Assembly: GCA_029776155.1 (NCBI GenBank)
Contig: JAKOTU010000023.1
Location: 19,720-83,719 of the forward strand
Direction of reading: 5' to 3'
From: Bacillota bacterium
GTDB lineage: Bacteria > Bacillota > Limnochordia > Darwinibacteriales > Darwinibacteriaceae
DNA: 64,000 nucleotides
Position 1 is the stretch's first letter, and each line of letters begins with the position of its first letter. The position numbers and the translations under genes are program-made. The notes beneath the pieces are model-generated. The model had not been told where the DNA came from. It searched no databases and worked only from the letters and a program-made list of their open reading frames with translations. This document shows, one piece after another, positions 17,385-24,535 of this stretch.

Positions 17385-18320
17385 GTGAACCGGCAGAAGG
17401 TTTTGGTGCTCGTGGGACCCACCGCGGTGGGGAAGACAGAGCTCAGCCTGTGTTTGGCCCAGGAGCTGGCAGCAGAGATTATCTCAGCCGATTCCATGCA
17501 GGTTTATCGGGGCATGGACATCGGCACCGCCAAACCCACCCCTAAAGAGCGCCAGAGGGTGCCCCATCATCTCTTGGATGTGGTGGATCCAGATGAGAGC
17601 TTTAACGTGGCCGACTACGTGGACCTGGCAGCAGCGGTACTGCGTAGGCTCCAAGTTAAGGGGACAACGCCGCTGCTCACGGGAGGAACAGGGCTGTACG
17701 TAGATGCCCTTCTGGAAGGCTTTTTGTTCCCTGATACCCCAGCTGATCCGAGGATCCGCAAAGAGCTAGAAGAACAGGCTAGGGAGGATCCCAGCAGCCT
17801 CTATGCAGAGCTGCAGCAAGTGGACCCGGCAAGTGCCATGCGCCTGCACCCCAATGATCTGCGCCGCATCATCCGCGCTCTCGAGGTATACCGGCGTACC
17901 GGGGAGCCCATCAGCGCGCTGCAGCAAAAAAGGGCGCAGCACCAAAGCCCCTATGATCCTTTGTATATAGGACTGACACGGGACCGCGGGGAACTCTATG
18001 AGCGCATCAACCGCAGGGTGGACCTCATGCTGGAAGCAGGTTTGGTTCAGGAAGTGGCTGGGCTTTTGGAGAAGTACCCTCACCAGCCCACAGCCCTACA
18101 GGCCCTGGGCTACAAAGAGATTGCCAGCTTCCTGAGGGGAGAAGTAACCCTGGCAGAAGCCGTGGACACCCTCAGAAGGGATACCCGCCGTTATGCTAAA
18201 CGCCAGCTTTCCTGGTTTAGGCGCAACAAACGCATCTTCTGGTTTAACCGCACTGGGCTCACCGAAAGCCAGCTGCTCGCGGACATCCTTCAGCTGTGGA
18301 GAGACTTTGCAGGTTACTGA
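17385..18320 (+). CDS. miaA: tRNA dimethylallyltransferase MiaA
   Basis: MiaA transfers the dimethylallyl group to A37 of tRNAs reading U-starting codons, producing the substrate of MiaB. The P-loop GPTAVGKTEL, the SADSMQVYRGMDIGTAKP motif, the GGTGLYV loop and the C-terminal TRRYAKRQLSWFRR element are all present in 311 residues. GTG at 17385 follows TAGGAGGGA; the longer frame overlaps mutL out of register and lacks such a site. No hfq-sized gene follows miaA, unlike the Bacillus arrangement. Confidence 0.95.
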   Translation: MNRQKVLVLVGPTAVGKTELSLCLAQELAAEIISADSMQVYRGMDIGTAKPTPKERQRVPHHLLDVVDPDESFNVADYVDLAAAVLRRLQVKGTTPLLTGGTGLYVDALLEGFLFPDTPADPRIRKELEEQAREDPSSLYAELQQVDPASAMRLHPNDLRRIIRALEVYRRTGEPISALQQKRAQHQSPYDPLYIGLTRDRGELYERINRRVDLMLEAGLVQEVAGLLEKYPHQPTALQALGYKEIASFLRGEVTLAEAVDTLRRDTRRYAKRQLSWFRRNKRIFWFNRTGLTESQLLADILQLWRDFAGY

Positions 18321-18367
18321 CAGACACCTTCCGACTTCCTCAGGCGTATAGATGAGGGGAAAGGAAG

Positions 18368-19237
18368 GTGCAGCTTTCCATGGCGTCGGTAGCCCTGCAA
18401 GGTCTGGCAGCCCACCAGAGGGAACGCCTGCAGCAGCTGCAGGCGGAGCTGGACTCCTTGGTGGGGTTGCAGTCTGTAAAGAAGACGATCCGGGAAATCC
18501 AGGCCTTTGCCCTGATTCAAAAATGCCGTCAGACACTGCAGCTGGCCTGTGAGCCCCTGGTCCTACATACCATTTTCATCGGCAACCCCGGCACAGGCAA
18601 AACCACTGTGGCCCGCCTACTGAGCAAAATGCTTAGGGAAATGGGGATTCTGCAGAAAGGACATACAGTGGAAGTGGAAAGGGCCGATCTGGTGGCGCAG
18701 TACATTGGACAGACTGCCCAGAAGACCAGGGAAGTGATTAAACAGGCCCAAGGAGGTCTGCTCTTTATTGATGAAGCCTACTCCCTGGCCCGGGGAGGGG
18801 AGAGGGACTTCGGCAAGGAGGCCATTGATACCCTGGTTAAGGCCATGGAGGATCAGCGGGACAGTTTTATCGTTGTGCTGGCTGGTTATCCTGCCCCCAT
18901 GAACTGGTTTTTAGCAGCTAACCCAGGTTTGCGTTCCCGCTTTCCCATAAGTATAGAGTTTCCCGACTACACCGATATCGAGTTGTACAAAATCGCCCTG
19001 AGTATGTTTGCCAAACGGGAGTACACCCTCACCGCTAGAGCTGAACAAGAGCTGATTCGCCACATCAGGCGCCTGCGCCAGGGGGATCCCGCCAGCTTCG
19101 GCAATGCCCGGGCCGTGCGCAACTTGGTGGAGCAGGTAATCCGCCGCCAAGCGGTGCGCCTGGTGAGTAAAAAGGAACTGACCAAAGACGAGCTCACGGT
19201 TATTTTCCCCGTGGATTTTCCGGGTAATGGCCCGTAA
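18368..19237 (+). CDS. spoVK: AAA ATPase of the SpoVK/CbbX type
   Basis: This is a 289-residue AAA+ protein. Key elements are a conserved LVGLQSVKKTIREI helix, Walker A GNPGTGKTTVARLL, a YIGQTAQKT pore-type segment, Walker B LLFIDEAYSL, and the GNARAVRNL sensor-2 arm. These match stage V sporulation protein K and Rubisco-activase-like CbbX. With no Rubisco genes around and spore genes elsewhere in the window, the SpoVK reading (late spore maturation) is preferred. GTG at 18368 has GAGGGG eight bases upstream; an ATG at 18380 is the alternative. The miaA-spoVK-ynbB neighbourhood mirrors other Bacillota. Confidence 0.85.
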   Translation: MQLSMASVALQGLAAHQRERLQQLQAELDSLVGLQSVKKTIREIQAFALIQKCRQTLQLACEPLVLHTIFIGNPGTGKTTVARLLSKMLREMGILQKGHTVEVERADLVAQYIGQTAQKTREVIKQAQGGLLFIDEAYSLARGGERDFGKEAIDTLVKAMEDQRDSFIVVLAGYPAPMNWFLAANPGLRSRFPISIEFPDYTDIELYKIALSMFAKREYTLTARAEQELIRHIRRLRQGDPASFGNARAVRNLVEQVIRRQAVRLVSKKELTKDELTVIFPVDFPGNGP

Positions 19238-19298
19238 AGGCAGGATTTGCCTTTCCAGGTACAGAACACTTCATGACAACCCTGAGGAGGTAGAGCAG

Positions 19299-19550
19299 AT
19301 GCATTCCATCGCCCTAGAATTCACCAGCGAAGAAGAAATGCGAGCGGTGGCAGATCGCTTGTGGAATAAACATGGCGTCACCGGTGAACTGGAAATGTTC
19401 CAGACACCGAGTGGCACTTTCCGTCTGCACATCTATGCAGAAAAGCCAATTAAAGAGAGTATCCTAGAGAAGCTCCCCGGCAAACGGGTGCAGATCAAAG
19501 GCAGTTGTGGTGCTGCCGTGCGCGCAGAGGTGCCCAGTGGAAGTAATTAG
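19299..19550 (+). CDS. Hypothetical protein (83 aa)
   Basis: Small predicted cytosolic protein. ATG at 19299 follows GAGGAGG eight bases upstream, and the end overlaps the next gene by 14 bases, so it looks like a real operon member. The composition is mixed alpha/beta (HSIALEFTSEEEMRAVADRL, then a strand-rich half ending PGKRVQIKG). No domain is recognised. The compact single-domain layout could suit a ligand-binding or regulatory fold, but nothing specific can be claimed. Confidence 0.6.
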   Translation: MHSIALEFTSEEEMRAVADRLWNKHGVTGELEMFQTPSGTFRLHIYAEKPIKESILEKLPGKRVQIKGSCGAAVRAEVPSGSN

Positions 19551-20754
19551 GCAAGCTAAGGAGAGGATCGCGCCCTTCTATGCGCCCATGGAAGGGGTGG
19601 TTTTGGCCAATCAAGAAAAGGTGTTGCGCGCCTTCCACGCCGCCAAGGTGGCCAGCCACGTTTTTGGCGAGTCCACTGGTTACGCCTACTCGGACCAAGG
19701 AAGGGAAGCCTTGGAAGAGGTGTACCGGCAGGTGTTCAGGGCCGAAGCGGCGCTCTGCCGACCCCAGATTGTCTCCGGCACCCACGCCATTTCCCTGTGC
19801 CTTTCCATTGTGGAACCTGGGGAAGAACTGGTATCCGCGAGCGGGCCACCCTACGATACCCTGCAGACGGTGATCGGCACCAAGGGAAACTCGCCCAGGA
19901 GCCTGCTCAAACGGGGCATCAAGTACCGGGAAATCCCTCTGCTGCCAGAAGGTGGCCTTGATCTGGAGGGTATTGCCAAGGGCATAACATCCCAGACGAA
20001 GATGGCTATTTTTCAACGTTCCCGGGGCTACAGCTGGCGCCCGTCCCTGTCCATCAGGGAACTGGCGGCGGGAGTTAAAGCGGTACGGTCCGCCAATCCA
20101 GAGTGCATTGTGTTCGTGGACAACTGCTACGGCGAGTTTGTGGAAGCGTTCGAACCCCTGGAGGCTGGAGCGGACCTCATTGCCGGGTCCCTGATCAAGA
20201 ACCCCGGCGGTGCTTTAGCCATCAGCGGAGGTTATATCGCCGGGCGCAGAGATTTGGTTGAACTGTGTGCCGAGATCCTCACTGCCCCCAGCCTGGGAGC
20301 GAAGTTGGGGTCTACCTTTGGGTTGACACGCTCTTTGCTGCAAGGGCTCTTTTTGGCCCCCCATATGGTGGGCGAAGCGGTGTATGGCGCGATCTTAGCT
20401 GCAGAAGTATTTAGGACCTTAGGGTATCAGGTTTCTCCCCTTCCGGAAGAGCCGCGGACCGACATTGTACAAGCCATCAAATTCGGGTCCCGGGAGGCGC
20501 TGCTCAGTTTCTGCCGGGGCATTCAAAAGGCAGCACCGGTGGATGCCCATTACCAGCCCGTGCCCAGCCCCATGCCGGGCTACAGCGATGAAGTGGTCAT
20601 GGCCGGAGGTACATTCGTCCAGGGCTCGTCCATAGAACTTAGTGCCGATGGACCCCTGCGCGAACCCTATATCGGTTATCTACAGGGAGGCATGTCTCGA
20701 CAGCATGTGGAAATCGCCCTCCGCTTCGTGCTCCAGGAGATGGGATTGGCTTAA
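19537..20754 (+). CDS. ynbB: Methionine gamma-lyase family PLP enzyme (YnbB / aluminium-resistance type)
   Basis: This is a 405-residue PLP-dependent fold-I enzyme of the family annotated as aluminium resistance or methionine gamma-lyase-like. A SGTHAISLCL segment binds cofactor phosphate, VFVDNCYGEFVE supplies the aspartate under the PLP ring, and the Schiff-base lysine is in GSLIKNPGGALA. It is strongly conserved in Bacillota next to spoVK and glnR, though its reaction is unclear. GTG at 19537 follows AGAGG and overlaps the upstream small gene. No glnR is present here. Confidence 0.85.
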   Translation: MEVIRQAKERIAPFYAPMEGVVLANQEKVLRAFHAAKVASHVFGESTGYAYSDQGREALEEVYRQVFRAEAALCRPQIVSGTHAISLCLSIVEPGEELVSASGPPYDTLQTVIGTKGNSPRSLLKRGIKYREIPLLPEGGLDLEGIAKGITSQTKMAIFQRSRGYSWRPSLSIRELAAGVKAVRSANPECIVFVDNCYGEFVEAFEPLEAGADLIAGSLIKNPGGALAISGGYIAGRRDLVELCAEILTAPSLGAKLGSTFGLTRSLLQGLFLAPHMVGEAVYGAILAAEVFRTLGYQVSPLPEEPRTDIVQAIKFGSREALLSFCRGIQKAAPVDAHYQPVPSPMPGYSDEVVMAGGTFVQGSSIELSADGPLREPYIGYLQGGMSRQHVEIALRFVLQEMGLA

Positions 20755-20799
20755 GACCGCTTGAGGCGGTGGGGGAAACAGCCTAGGGAGGTGAACTTT

Positions 20800-21444
20800 A
20801 TGGAGATATCCAATGTGGAAATAGCTGCACGCTTAGTTCTGGCACTAATTCTGGGAGGACTCGTGGGTCTTGAACGGGAAAGCCATGGCCGCCCGGCAGG
20901 ATTTAGGACCCACATTCTAGTGAGCGTGGGTTCAGCCCTGCTTATGGTGGTGTCGGCTTACGCCTTTCCCTCTGGTGACCCTGGGCGCATTGCCGCGCAG
21001 GTGGTGAGCGGAATCGGCTTTCTGGGTGCTGGTACCATCATGAGGGAAGGAGCCACGATCCGCGGCTTGACCACCGCGGCCAGTCTCTGGACTGTGGCTG
21101 GCATAGGGTTGACGGTAGGCGCTGGTTTCTATTTTTCCGCTGTCTTAGGGACTATCTTAGTATTGTTGACTTTGGTTGTACTTAAGCAACTGGAGTGGAA
21201 ATACCTTACGGCCAAACATGAGACCCTCACCATGGTTATCCAAGACACTCCCGGCCAACTGGCCCGAGTCTTTGCCGTATTAGCCAAGTTCGATGTGGAT
21301 GTGAAGAACGTGGAGTTGGCGGGCAATGATACCGGGGAAGCCCACTTGGAGCTCCAAGTGGATATTTCCCCCAGGTACAGCAGGGTAAGCATCATTGAAG
21401 AGCTGGTGGCCACACCCGGCGTGAAAAGGGCGAGTTATAAATAG
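20800..21444 (+). CDS. MgtC/SapB family membrane protein with C-terminal ACT-like domain
   Basis: The product is 214 residues. The N-terminal MgtC domain has four to five membrane helices and the family pattern LGGLVGLERESHGRPAGFRT plus GIGFLGAGTIMREG and GLTTAASLW. The cytosolic C-terminal part (about 145-214) resembles an ACT domain (DTPGQLARVFAVLAKFDVDV), common in chromosomal MgtC-like proteins. MgtC-type proteins affect Mg2+ homeostasis or the F-ATPase; the role of this homologue is unknown. ATG at 20800 follows AGGGAGGTGA, a strong site. Confidence 0.88.
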   Translation: MEISNVEIAARLVLALILGGLVGLERESHGRPAGFRTHILVSVGSALLMVVSAYAFPSGDPGRIAAQVVSGIGFLGAGTIMREGATIRGLTTAASLWTVAGIGLTVGAGFYFSAVLGTILVLLTLVVLKQLEWKYLTAKHETLTMVIQDTPGQLARVFAVLAKFDVDVKNVELAGNDTGEAHLELQVDISPRYSRVSIIEELVATPGVKRASYK

Positions 21445-21462
21445 GCGGGACGGTGATGGATT

Positions 21463-22203
21463 TTGAAACTGATGCTGGTCAACGATGATGGGATTTTTGC
21501 GCCAGGATTAGCGGCACTGCGAGAAGTGCTCCAAAACAGGGGAGAAGTGATGGTGGTCGCCCCCCACGAAGAGCACAGCGGCATGAGTCATGCCATCACT
21601 ATCCACCGGCCGCTGCGCCTCAAGAAGCTGGAACAGGGCTACGCGGTCACGGGAACACCCGCGGACTGTGTCAAGATAGCCTTGGAGACGCTCCGATTCA
21701 AGCCTGATTTCGTGCTCTCTGGAATCAACAACGGCGCCAATCTGGGCACCGATGTGCTCTATTCAGGTACGGTGGCTGCGGCCATCGAGGGAGTGCTGAA
21801 TGGAATCCCCAGCATCGCCATCTCCCTGGCCGGGCCCCAAGATTTCCTCCCCAGCGCCGCGCAGATGGTGGAAGAACTGTTGTTCGTCAAACCCGGTTTT
21901 CTTGTGCATCCAGAGCTGCTGCCCAGGGCAGGGGTACTCAATATCAATATTCCTGCCCTGCCCAGGGAAGCCATCCAAGGTGTGCGCTTCACAAGGATGG
22001 GAGTGCGCAAATACGACAGTTTTGTCCACCAACACCAAGACCCCTGGGGAGGCCGGTACTATTGGTTGGGCGGCACCCCCAGTGAGCTGGAATCAGATGA
22101 GTTGGATGTTGACCTGGTGGCTGTGGACCAAGGCTACGTTTCCATAACACCGCTCCGGTTCGACCTGACGGATTACCAAGAACTGGAACGCATGAAAACC
22201 TGA
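21463..22203 (+). CDS. surE: 5'/3'-nucleotidase SurE
   Basis: SurE is a metal-dependent phosphatase acting on nucleoside monophosphates. The metal-binding N-terminus LVNDDGIFAPG (two Asp), a Ser in HSGMSHAIT, GTPADCVKIAL and SGINNGANLGTDVLYSGTVAAAIEG are all intact in 246 residues. The start is TTG at 21463, the only initiation codon that gives the usual MKLMLVNDDG start; the ribosome binding site is a weak GGTGATGG. A strong terminator follows 25 bases after the stop and ends the long plus-strand run. Confidence 0.95.
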   Translation: MKLMLVNDDGIFAPGLAALREVLQNRGEVMVVAPHEEHSGMSHAITIHRPLRLKKLEQGYAVTGTPADCVKIALETLRFKPDFVLSGINNGANLGTDVLYSGTVAAAIEGVLNGIPSIAISLAGPQDFLPSAAQMVEELLFVKPGFLVHPELLPRAGVLNINIPALPREAIQGVRFTRMGVRKYDSFVHQHQDPWGGRYYWLGGTPSELESDELDVDLVAVDQGYVSITPLRFDLTDYQELERMKT

Positions 22204-22227
22204 GCTAAATTTGGTCAAGGGTTTGAG

Positions 22228-22260
22228 GGGTGCCCAAGTATGGAGCAGGGCACCCTTTTT
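22228..22260 (+). terminator. Rho-independent terminator after surE
   Basis: GGGTGCCC at 22228-22235 pairs perfectly with GGGCACCC at 22248-22255 across a 12-base loop and is followed by five T residues. Confidence 0.85.
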
Positions 22261-22325
22261 CTGCATAAAGCCTTCTCCCAAGAGTGATACTAGAAACAAA
22301 GGACGGCGGAAGGAGGGAGCCGGCC

Positions 22326-22505
22326 ATGAGCAGCGAACCGCGTGATTTCAAAAAGCAGGCCCGCTACATCGGTTCACTCAAAAAGGACGAGCAGCTGTGC
22401 GATTTCTATGAAGTGGTGATCGACGGGCAAATCCACTATGTCTACATTCCAGTGGATGCGCAGCAAAATGGGAACGAAGAGGGAAAGGGGATCGGAACAC
22501 GATGA
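22326..22505 (+). CDS. Hypothetical protein (59 aa)
   Basis: First gene of a three-gene unit between surE and lexA. ATG at 22326 follows GGAGGGAG. The 59-residue product is polar, starts SSEPRDFKKQARYIGSL and has a short strand-like stretch FYEVVIDGQIHYVYIPV, so it may be a small beta-rich protein. The stop overlaps the next start (ATGA). No family is recognised. Confidence 0.6.
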   Translation: MSSEPRDFKKQARYIGSLKKDEQLCDFYEVVIDGQIHYVYIPVDAQQNGNEEGKGIGTR

Positions 22506-22828
22506 TAGCTTTGGCCCAGGCTGATGTGCTGAAAGCCCTGAAACGCTGCAGGTGCCTTGCTAAGCAGGACTTAGTGTTATGCCAGTACCAAGCTGATCCC
22601 ACCTACTGGAGAGACTATGCCTTGGCCCGCTACAAGATCTACCAGTGGTTAGAGGAACAGGTTAAGGAGCGAGGGGTAAACCGAACGTATCTTTTAGCAG
22701 TGGAAAGATACTCAGGTTTACCTCTCTTTGTTTCCAGCAGCGCAGAGAGGGGGGTCAAAGAAGCTCTGGAAGTCTTTTTTCTCTGCACTGCAGGAGAAAG
22801 CCCGCGGTTTGCCAAAGTTAATGTGTGA
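22502..22828 (+). CDS. Hypothetical protein (108 aa)
   Basis: Second gene of the unit, overlapping both neighbours by four bases (ATGA type), so translation is coupled throughout. The protein is mostly helical, with three cysteines close together in the N-terminal third (CRCLAKQDLVLCQY) and an aromatic-rich helix YWRDYALARYKIYQWL. The cysteines could bind metal but do not form a standard ribbon. It has no recognised domain. Confidence 0.6.
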   Translation: MIALAQADVLKALKRCRCLAKQDLVLCQYQADPTYWRDYALARYKIYQWLEEQVKERGVNRTYLLAVERYSGLPLFVSSSAERGVKEALEVFFLCTAGESPRFAKVNV

Positions 22829-22854
22829 AATCGCAGATGCGGAGGCAGAAAACC

Positions 22855-23205
22855 ATGGGCTTTCTTTCCAAGTTGTTCTCCACTTCCCGCTCCCCAAAAG
22901 GCAAAACGGGATATGTGCGGCGGGAAGGCAAGACCGCAGTGTGGATCTACGTACAGTGCGGCAAATGCGGGGAGAAAATCCCTGTGCGGCTGCGAACCAC
23001 CAGCGAACTGCAACGGCGCGAAGGTCCCGATGCCCAACTGGGTCCGGGCATGTTTTTCGTTCGCAAAACCATTGTCGGTTCCCAGTGCTATCAGCGCATT
23101 GAAGCCGCGGTGGAGTTTGATTTCAAATATGATGTGGTAGACAGTAAAGTGGTTAACGGTAGGTTGATTACCTATGAGGAGTTCACAAAAAACGACGAGC
23201 AGTAA
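22855..23205 (+). CDS. Conserved hypothetical protein with a CxxC pair (116 aa)
   Basis: Third gene of the unit. ATG at 22855 follows GGAGG at good spacing; an ATG at 22825 overlapping the upstream stop is possible but lacks that site. The protein begins GFLSKLF, then has a strand-rich core with CGKCGEKIPVRL and a later lone Cys in VGSQCYQRIEA, ending in an acidic tail. It resembles small unnamed proteins of Bacillota and Chloroflexota with the same layout; the function is unknown. Its last codons lie inside the terminator hairpin of convergent lexA. Confidence 0.65.
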   Translation: MGFLSKLFSTSRSPKGKTGYVRREGKTAVWIYVQCGKCGEKIPVRLRTTSELQRREGPDAQLGPGMFFVRKTIVGSQCYQRIEAAVEFDFKYDVVDSKVVNGRLITYEEFTKNDEQ

Positions 23206-23221
23206 GGGGACTGCTCGTCGT
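23187..23221 (-). terminator. Terminator of lexA, overlapping the end of the convergent gene
   Basis: A perfect 12-base inverted repeat (ACGACGAGCAGT at 23192-23203 and its complement at 23210-23221) surrounds a six-base loop. On the minus strand it is followed by six T residues (plus-strand A at 23187-23192), so it is oriented to stop lexA transcription. On the plus strand there is no T run. Confidence 0.85.
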
Positions 23222-23249
23222 CTATGTATGCTACTTGTCTAATCAGCGC

Positions 23250-23861
23250 TCAGTGAATGCGGCGGAACACGCCGATAACCTTGCCTAAGATGCGCACATC
23301 TTCCACAATTAAGGGTTCCATGGCAGCATTCTCGGGTTGCAGGCGAACATGGGTCCCTTCATGGAAAAAGCGCTTCACTGTGGCTTCCTCTCCATCAATC
23401 AAGGCCACCACAATCTCTCCATTTAGGGCCGTCTCCTGACGGGCAACCAAAACGAAGTCCCCATCTAAAATACCCGCATCGATCATGCTGTCGCCCTTCA
23501 CCCTCAGCATGAATACATCCTCGTGTTCCACAAACTCCTTCGGAATGGGGTAGTAATCCTCAATATTCTCCACGGCCAATACAGGCGTACCAGCGGTTAC
23601 CCTGCCCACCAGCGGAACATCGATCACCCGGGCCCGCGTCGGGAGAGCATCGTCCAAAAGCTCAATCGCCCTGGGCTTAGAAAGGTCGCGCCTAATGTAG
23701 CCTAGCTCTTCCAGCTTAGTGAGATGGCCGTGCACTGTAGAACTGCTCCTGAGCCCCACGGCATTGCCTATTTCGCGCACAGAAGGGGGATACCCCTTGG
23801 TGGCCACTTCCGTTCTAATGAACTCGAGTATTTGTCTCTGCCGCTCGGAAAGCTTAGGCAT
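23250..23861 (-). CDS. lexA: SOS repressor LexA
   Basis: LexA represses DNA-damage genes and cleaves itself when RecA is activated. An N-terminal winged helix-turn-helix ([24 protein letters not shown]) is followed by a peptidase S24 domain. The scissile Ala90-Gly91 (RVTAGTPV), Ser125 (KGDSMID) and Lys163 (ATVKRFF) are all present in 203 residues, so self-cleavage should work. ATG follows AGGAGG. Its promoter overlaps a LexA box, which fits autoregulation, and it runs divergently from a LysM division-inhibitor gene as in Bacillus. Confidence 0.96.
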   Translation of the reverse strand: MPKLSERQRQILEFIRTEVATKGYPPSVREIGNAVGLRSSSTVHGHLTKLEELGYIRRDLSKPRAIELLDDALPTRARVIDVPLVGRVTAGTPVLAVENIEDYYPIPKEFVEHEDVFMLRVKGDSMIDAGILDGDFVLVARQETALNGEIVVALIDGEEATVKRFFHEGTHVRLQPENAAMEPLIVEDVRILGKVIGVFRRIH

Positions 23862-23902
23862 GTGACGACCTCCTAAGGCTTGTTTTCAGCTTCTTTGTGT
23901 TC

Positions 23903-23931
23903 ATTATAACACCTGCTTCGGACTTGGTCAA
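23903..23931 (-). promoter_or_regulatory. Promoter of lexA
   Basis: On the minus strand TTGACC (plus 23926-23931) and TATAAT (plus 23903-23908) are separated by 17 bases. The -35 hexamer overlaps the first LexA box (23929-23942), which would give negative autoregulation. Confidence 0.8.
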
Positions 23932-23942
23932 ACAATTGTTCT
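23929..23942. promoter_or_regulatory. LexA box 1 (weaker)
   Basis: The sequence CAAACAATTGTTCT matches 10 of 14 positions of the Gram-positive LexA operator CGAACATATGTTCG and is placed over the lexA -35 region. Confidence 0.6.
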
Positions 23943-23950
23943 GAAAACAG

Positions 23951-23979
23951 TTGACAAAACATATGTTCTCCTGTACACT
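23951..23979 (+). promoter_or_regulatory. Promoter of the SOS division-inhibitor gene
   Basis: Consensus TTGACA at 23951-23956 and TACACT at 23974-23979 are separated by 17 bases. A LexA box lies inside the spacer, so repressor binding would block RNA polymerase directly. Confidence 0.8.
23956..23969. promoter_or_regulatory. LexA box 2
   Basis: The core AACATATGTTC is intact; 11 of 14 positions match CGAACATATGTTCG. It is located in the spacer of the plus-strand promoter. Confidence 0.75.
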
Positions 23980-23988
23980 GAAAGCAAA

Positions 23989-24002
23989 AGAACACATGTT
24001 CG
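23989..24002. promoter_or_regulatory. LexA box 3 (best match)
   Basis: AGAACACATGTTCG matches 12 of 14 operator positions. It lies just downstream of the expected transcription start and ahead of the AGGAGGG ribosome binding site of the plus-strand gene. Confidence 0.8.
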
Positions 24003-24015
24003 CAGGAGGGTCACC

Positions 24016-24354
24016 ATGACAAGCAGGGTGCACAATGCAATACAGACTGTTTCCGTGTTTGGCCTGCTGATCATACTGGTGGTCAGCATCGGCGCCATAG
24101 CAGTAAAAGTGGCTTGGCTTGACGGAGCATTGGCCACCGCAGGCACGGAGCTTGTATATAGAGAAGTGGTTGTCCAACCGGGAGATACCCTGTGGACTAT
24201 TGCCGCACGGCAGATGCCTGGCGAAGATCCACGGGATGCGGTGGCGCGGATTCGACAACTAAACCAGCTTTTTTCGGCGGAGATCTACCCTGGCCAGGTG
24301 TTAACCCTGGAAGTGCTGCAGCCCGCTCAAGGCCAGCAGCTTGTGTACAGATAG
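24016..24354 (+). CDS. yneA: SOS-induced LysM membrane protein, YneA-like cell division suppressor
   Basis: This is a 112-residue protein with one N-terminal membrane helix (VFGLLIILVVSIGAIAV) and an outside LysM domain (VVVQPGDTLWTIAARQMPGEDP to PGQVLTLEV). YneA of Bacillus has the same size, topology, LysM domain and position divergent from lexA. It blocks septum formation after DNA damage. Two LexA boxes in its promoter region support SOS control. Sequence similarity alone between LysM proteins is weak evidence; the context makes the assignment likely. ATG follows AGGAGGG. Confidence 0.85.
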   Translation: MTSRVHNAIQTVSVFGLLIILVVSIGAIAVKVAWLDGALATAGTELVYREVVVQPGDTLWTIAARQMPGEDPRDAVARIRQLNQLFSAEIYPGQVLTLEVLQPAQGQQLVYR

Positions 24355-24375
24355 GGAGGGGTAGTTTGCAAACGG

Positions 24376-24415
24376 AACCACCTAGTGCAGTGCTGCTAGG
24401 TGGTTTCCTTCTTTT
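24376..24415 (+). terminator. Rho-independent terminator after the YneA-like gene
   Basis: AACCACCTAG at 24376-24385 pairs perfectly with CTAGGTGGTT at 24396-24405 around a ten-base loop, followed by TCCTTCTTTT. Confidence 0.8.
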
Positions 24416-24535
24416 GGGCTCCGTAGTTTCCGAAAGGAATCCCAGCTCCAGGCATGGAATTACCTACCCAGTGACCGCCAGGGTCCTGCAGCGTGGACTG
24501 GCGGTGCAGGGAAGAAGCCAGGGAGGGGTGCTGGG

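Noticed and set aside
18320..18368. hfq expected after miaA
   Set aside because: The gap is 47 bases and no Sm-like small ORF exists here; hfq, if present, is elsewhere.
19236..19254. Hairpin after the spoVK-like gene as a terminator
   Set aside because: The 7-bp stem AAAGGCA/TGCCTTT has no T run behind it, and the next gene follows closely in the same direction.
20755..20770. Hairpin ACCGC/GCGGT between the ynbB-like and mgtC-like genes as a terminator
   Set aside because: It is followed by a G-rich stretch and not by T residues.
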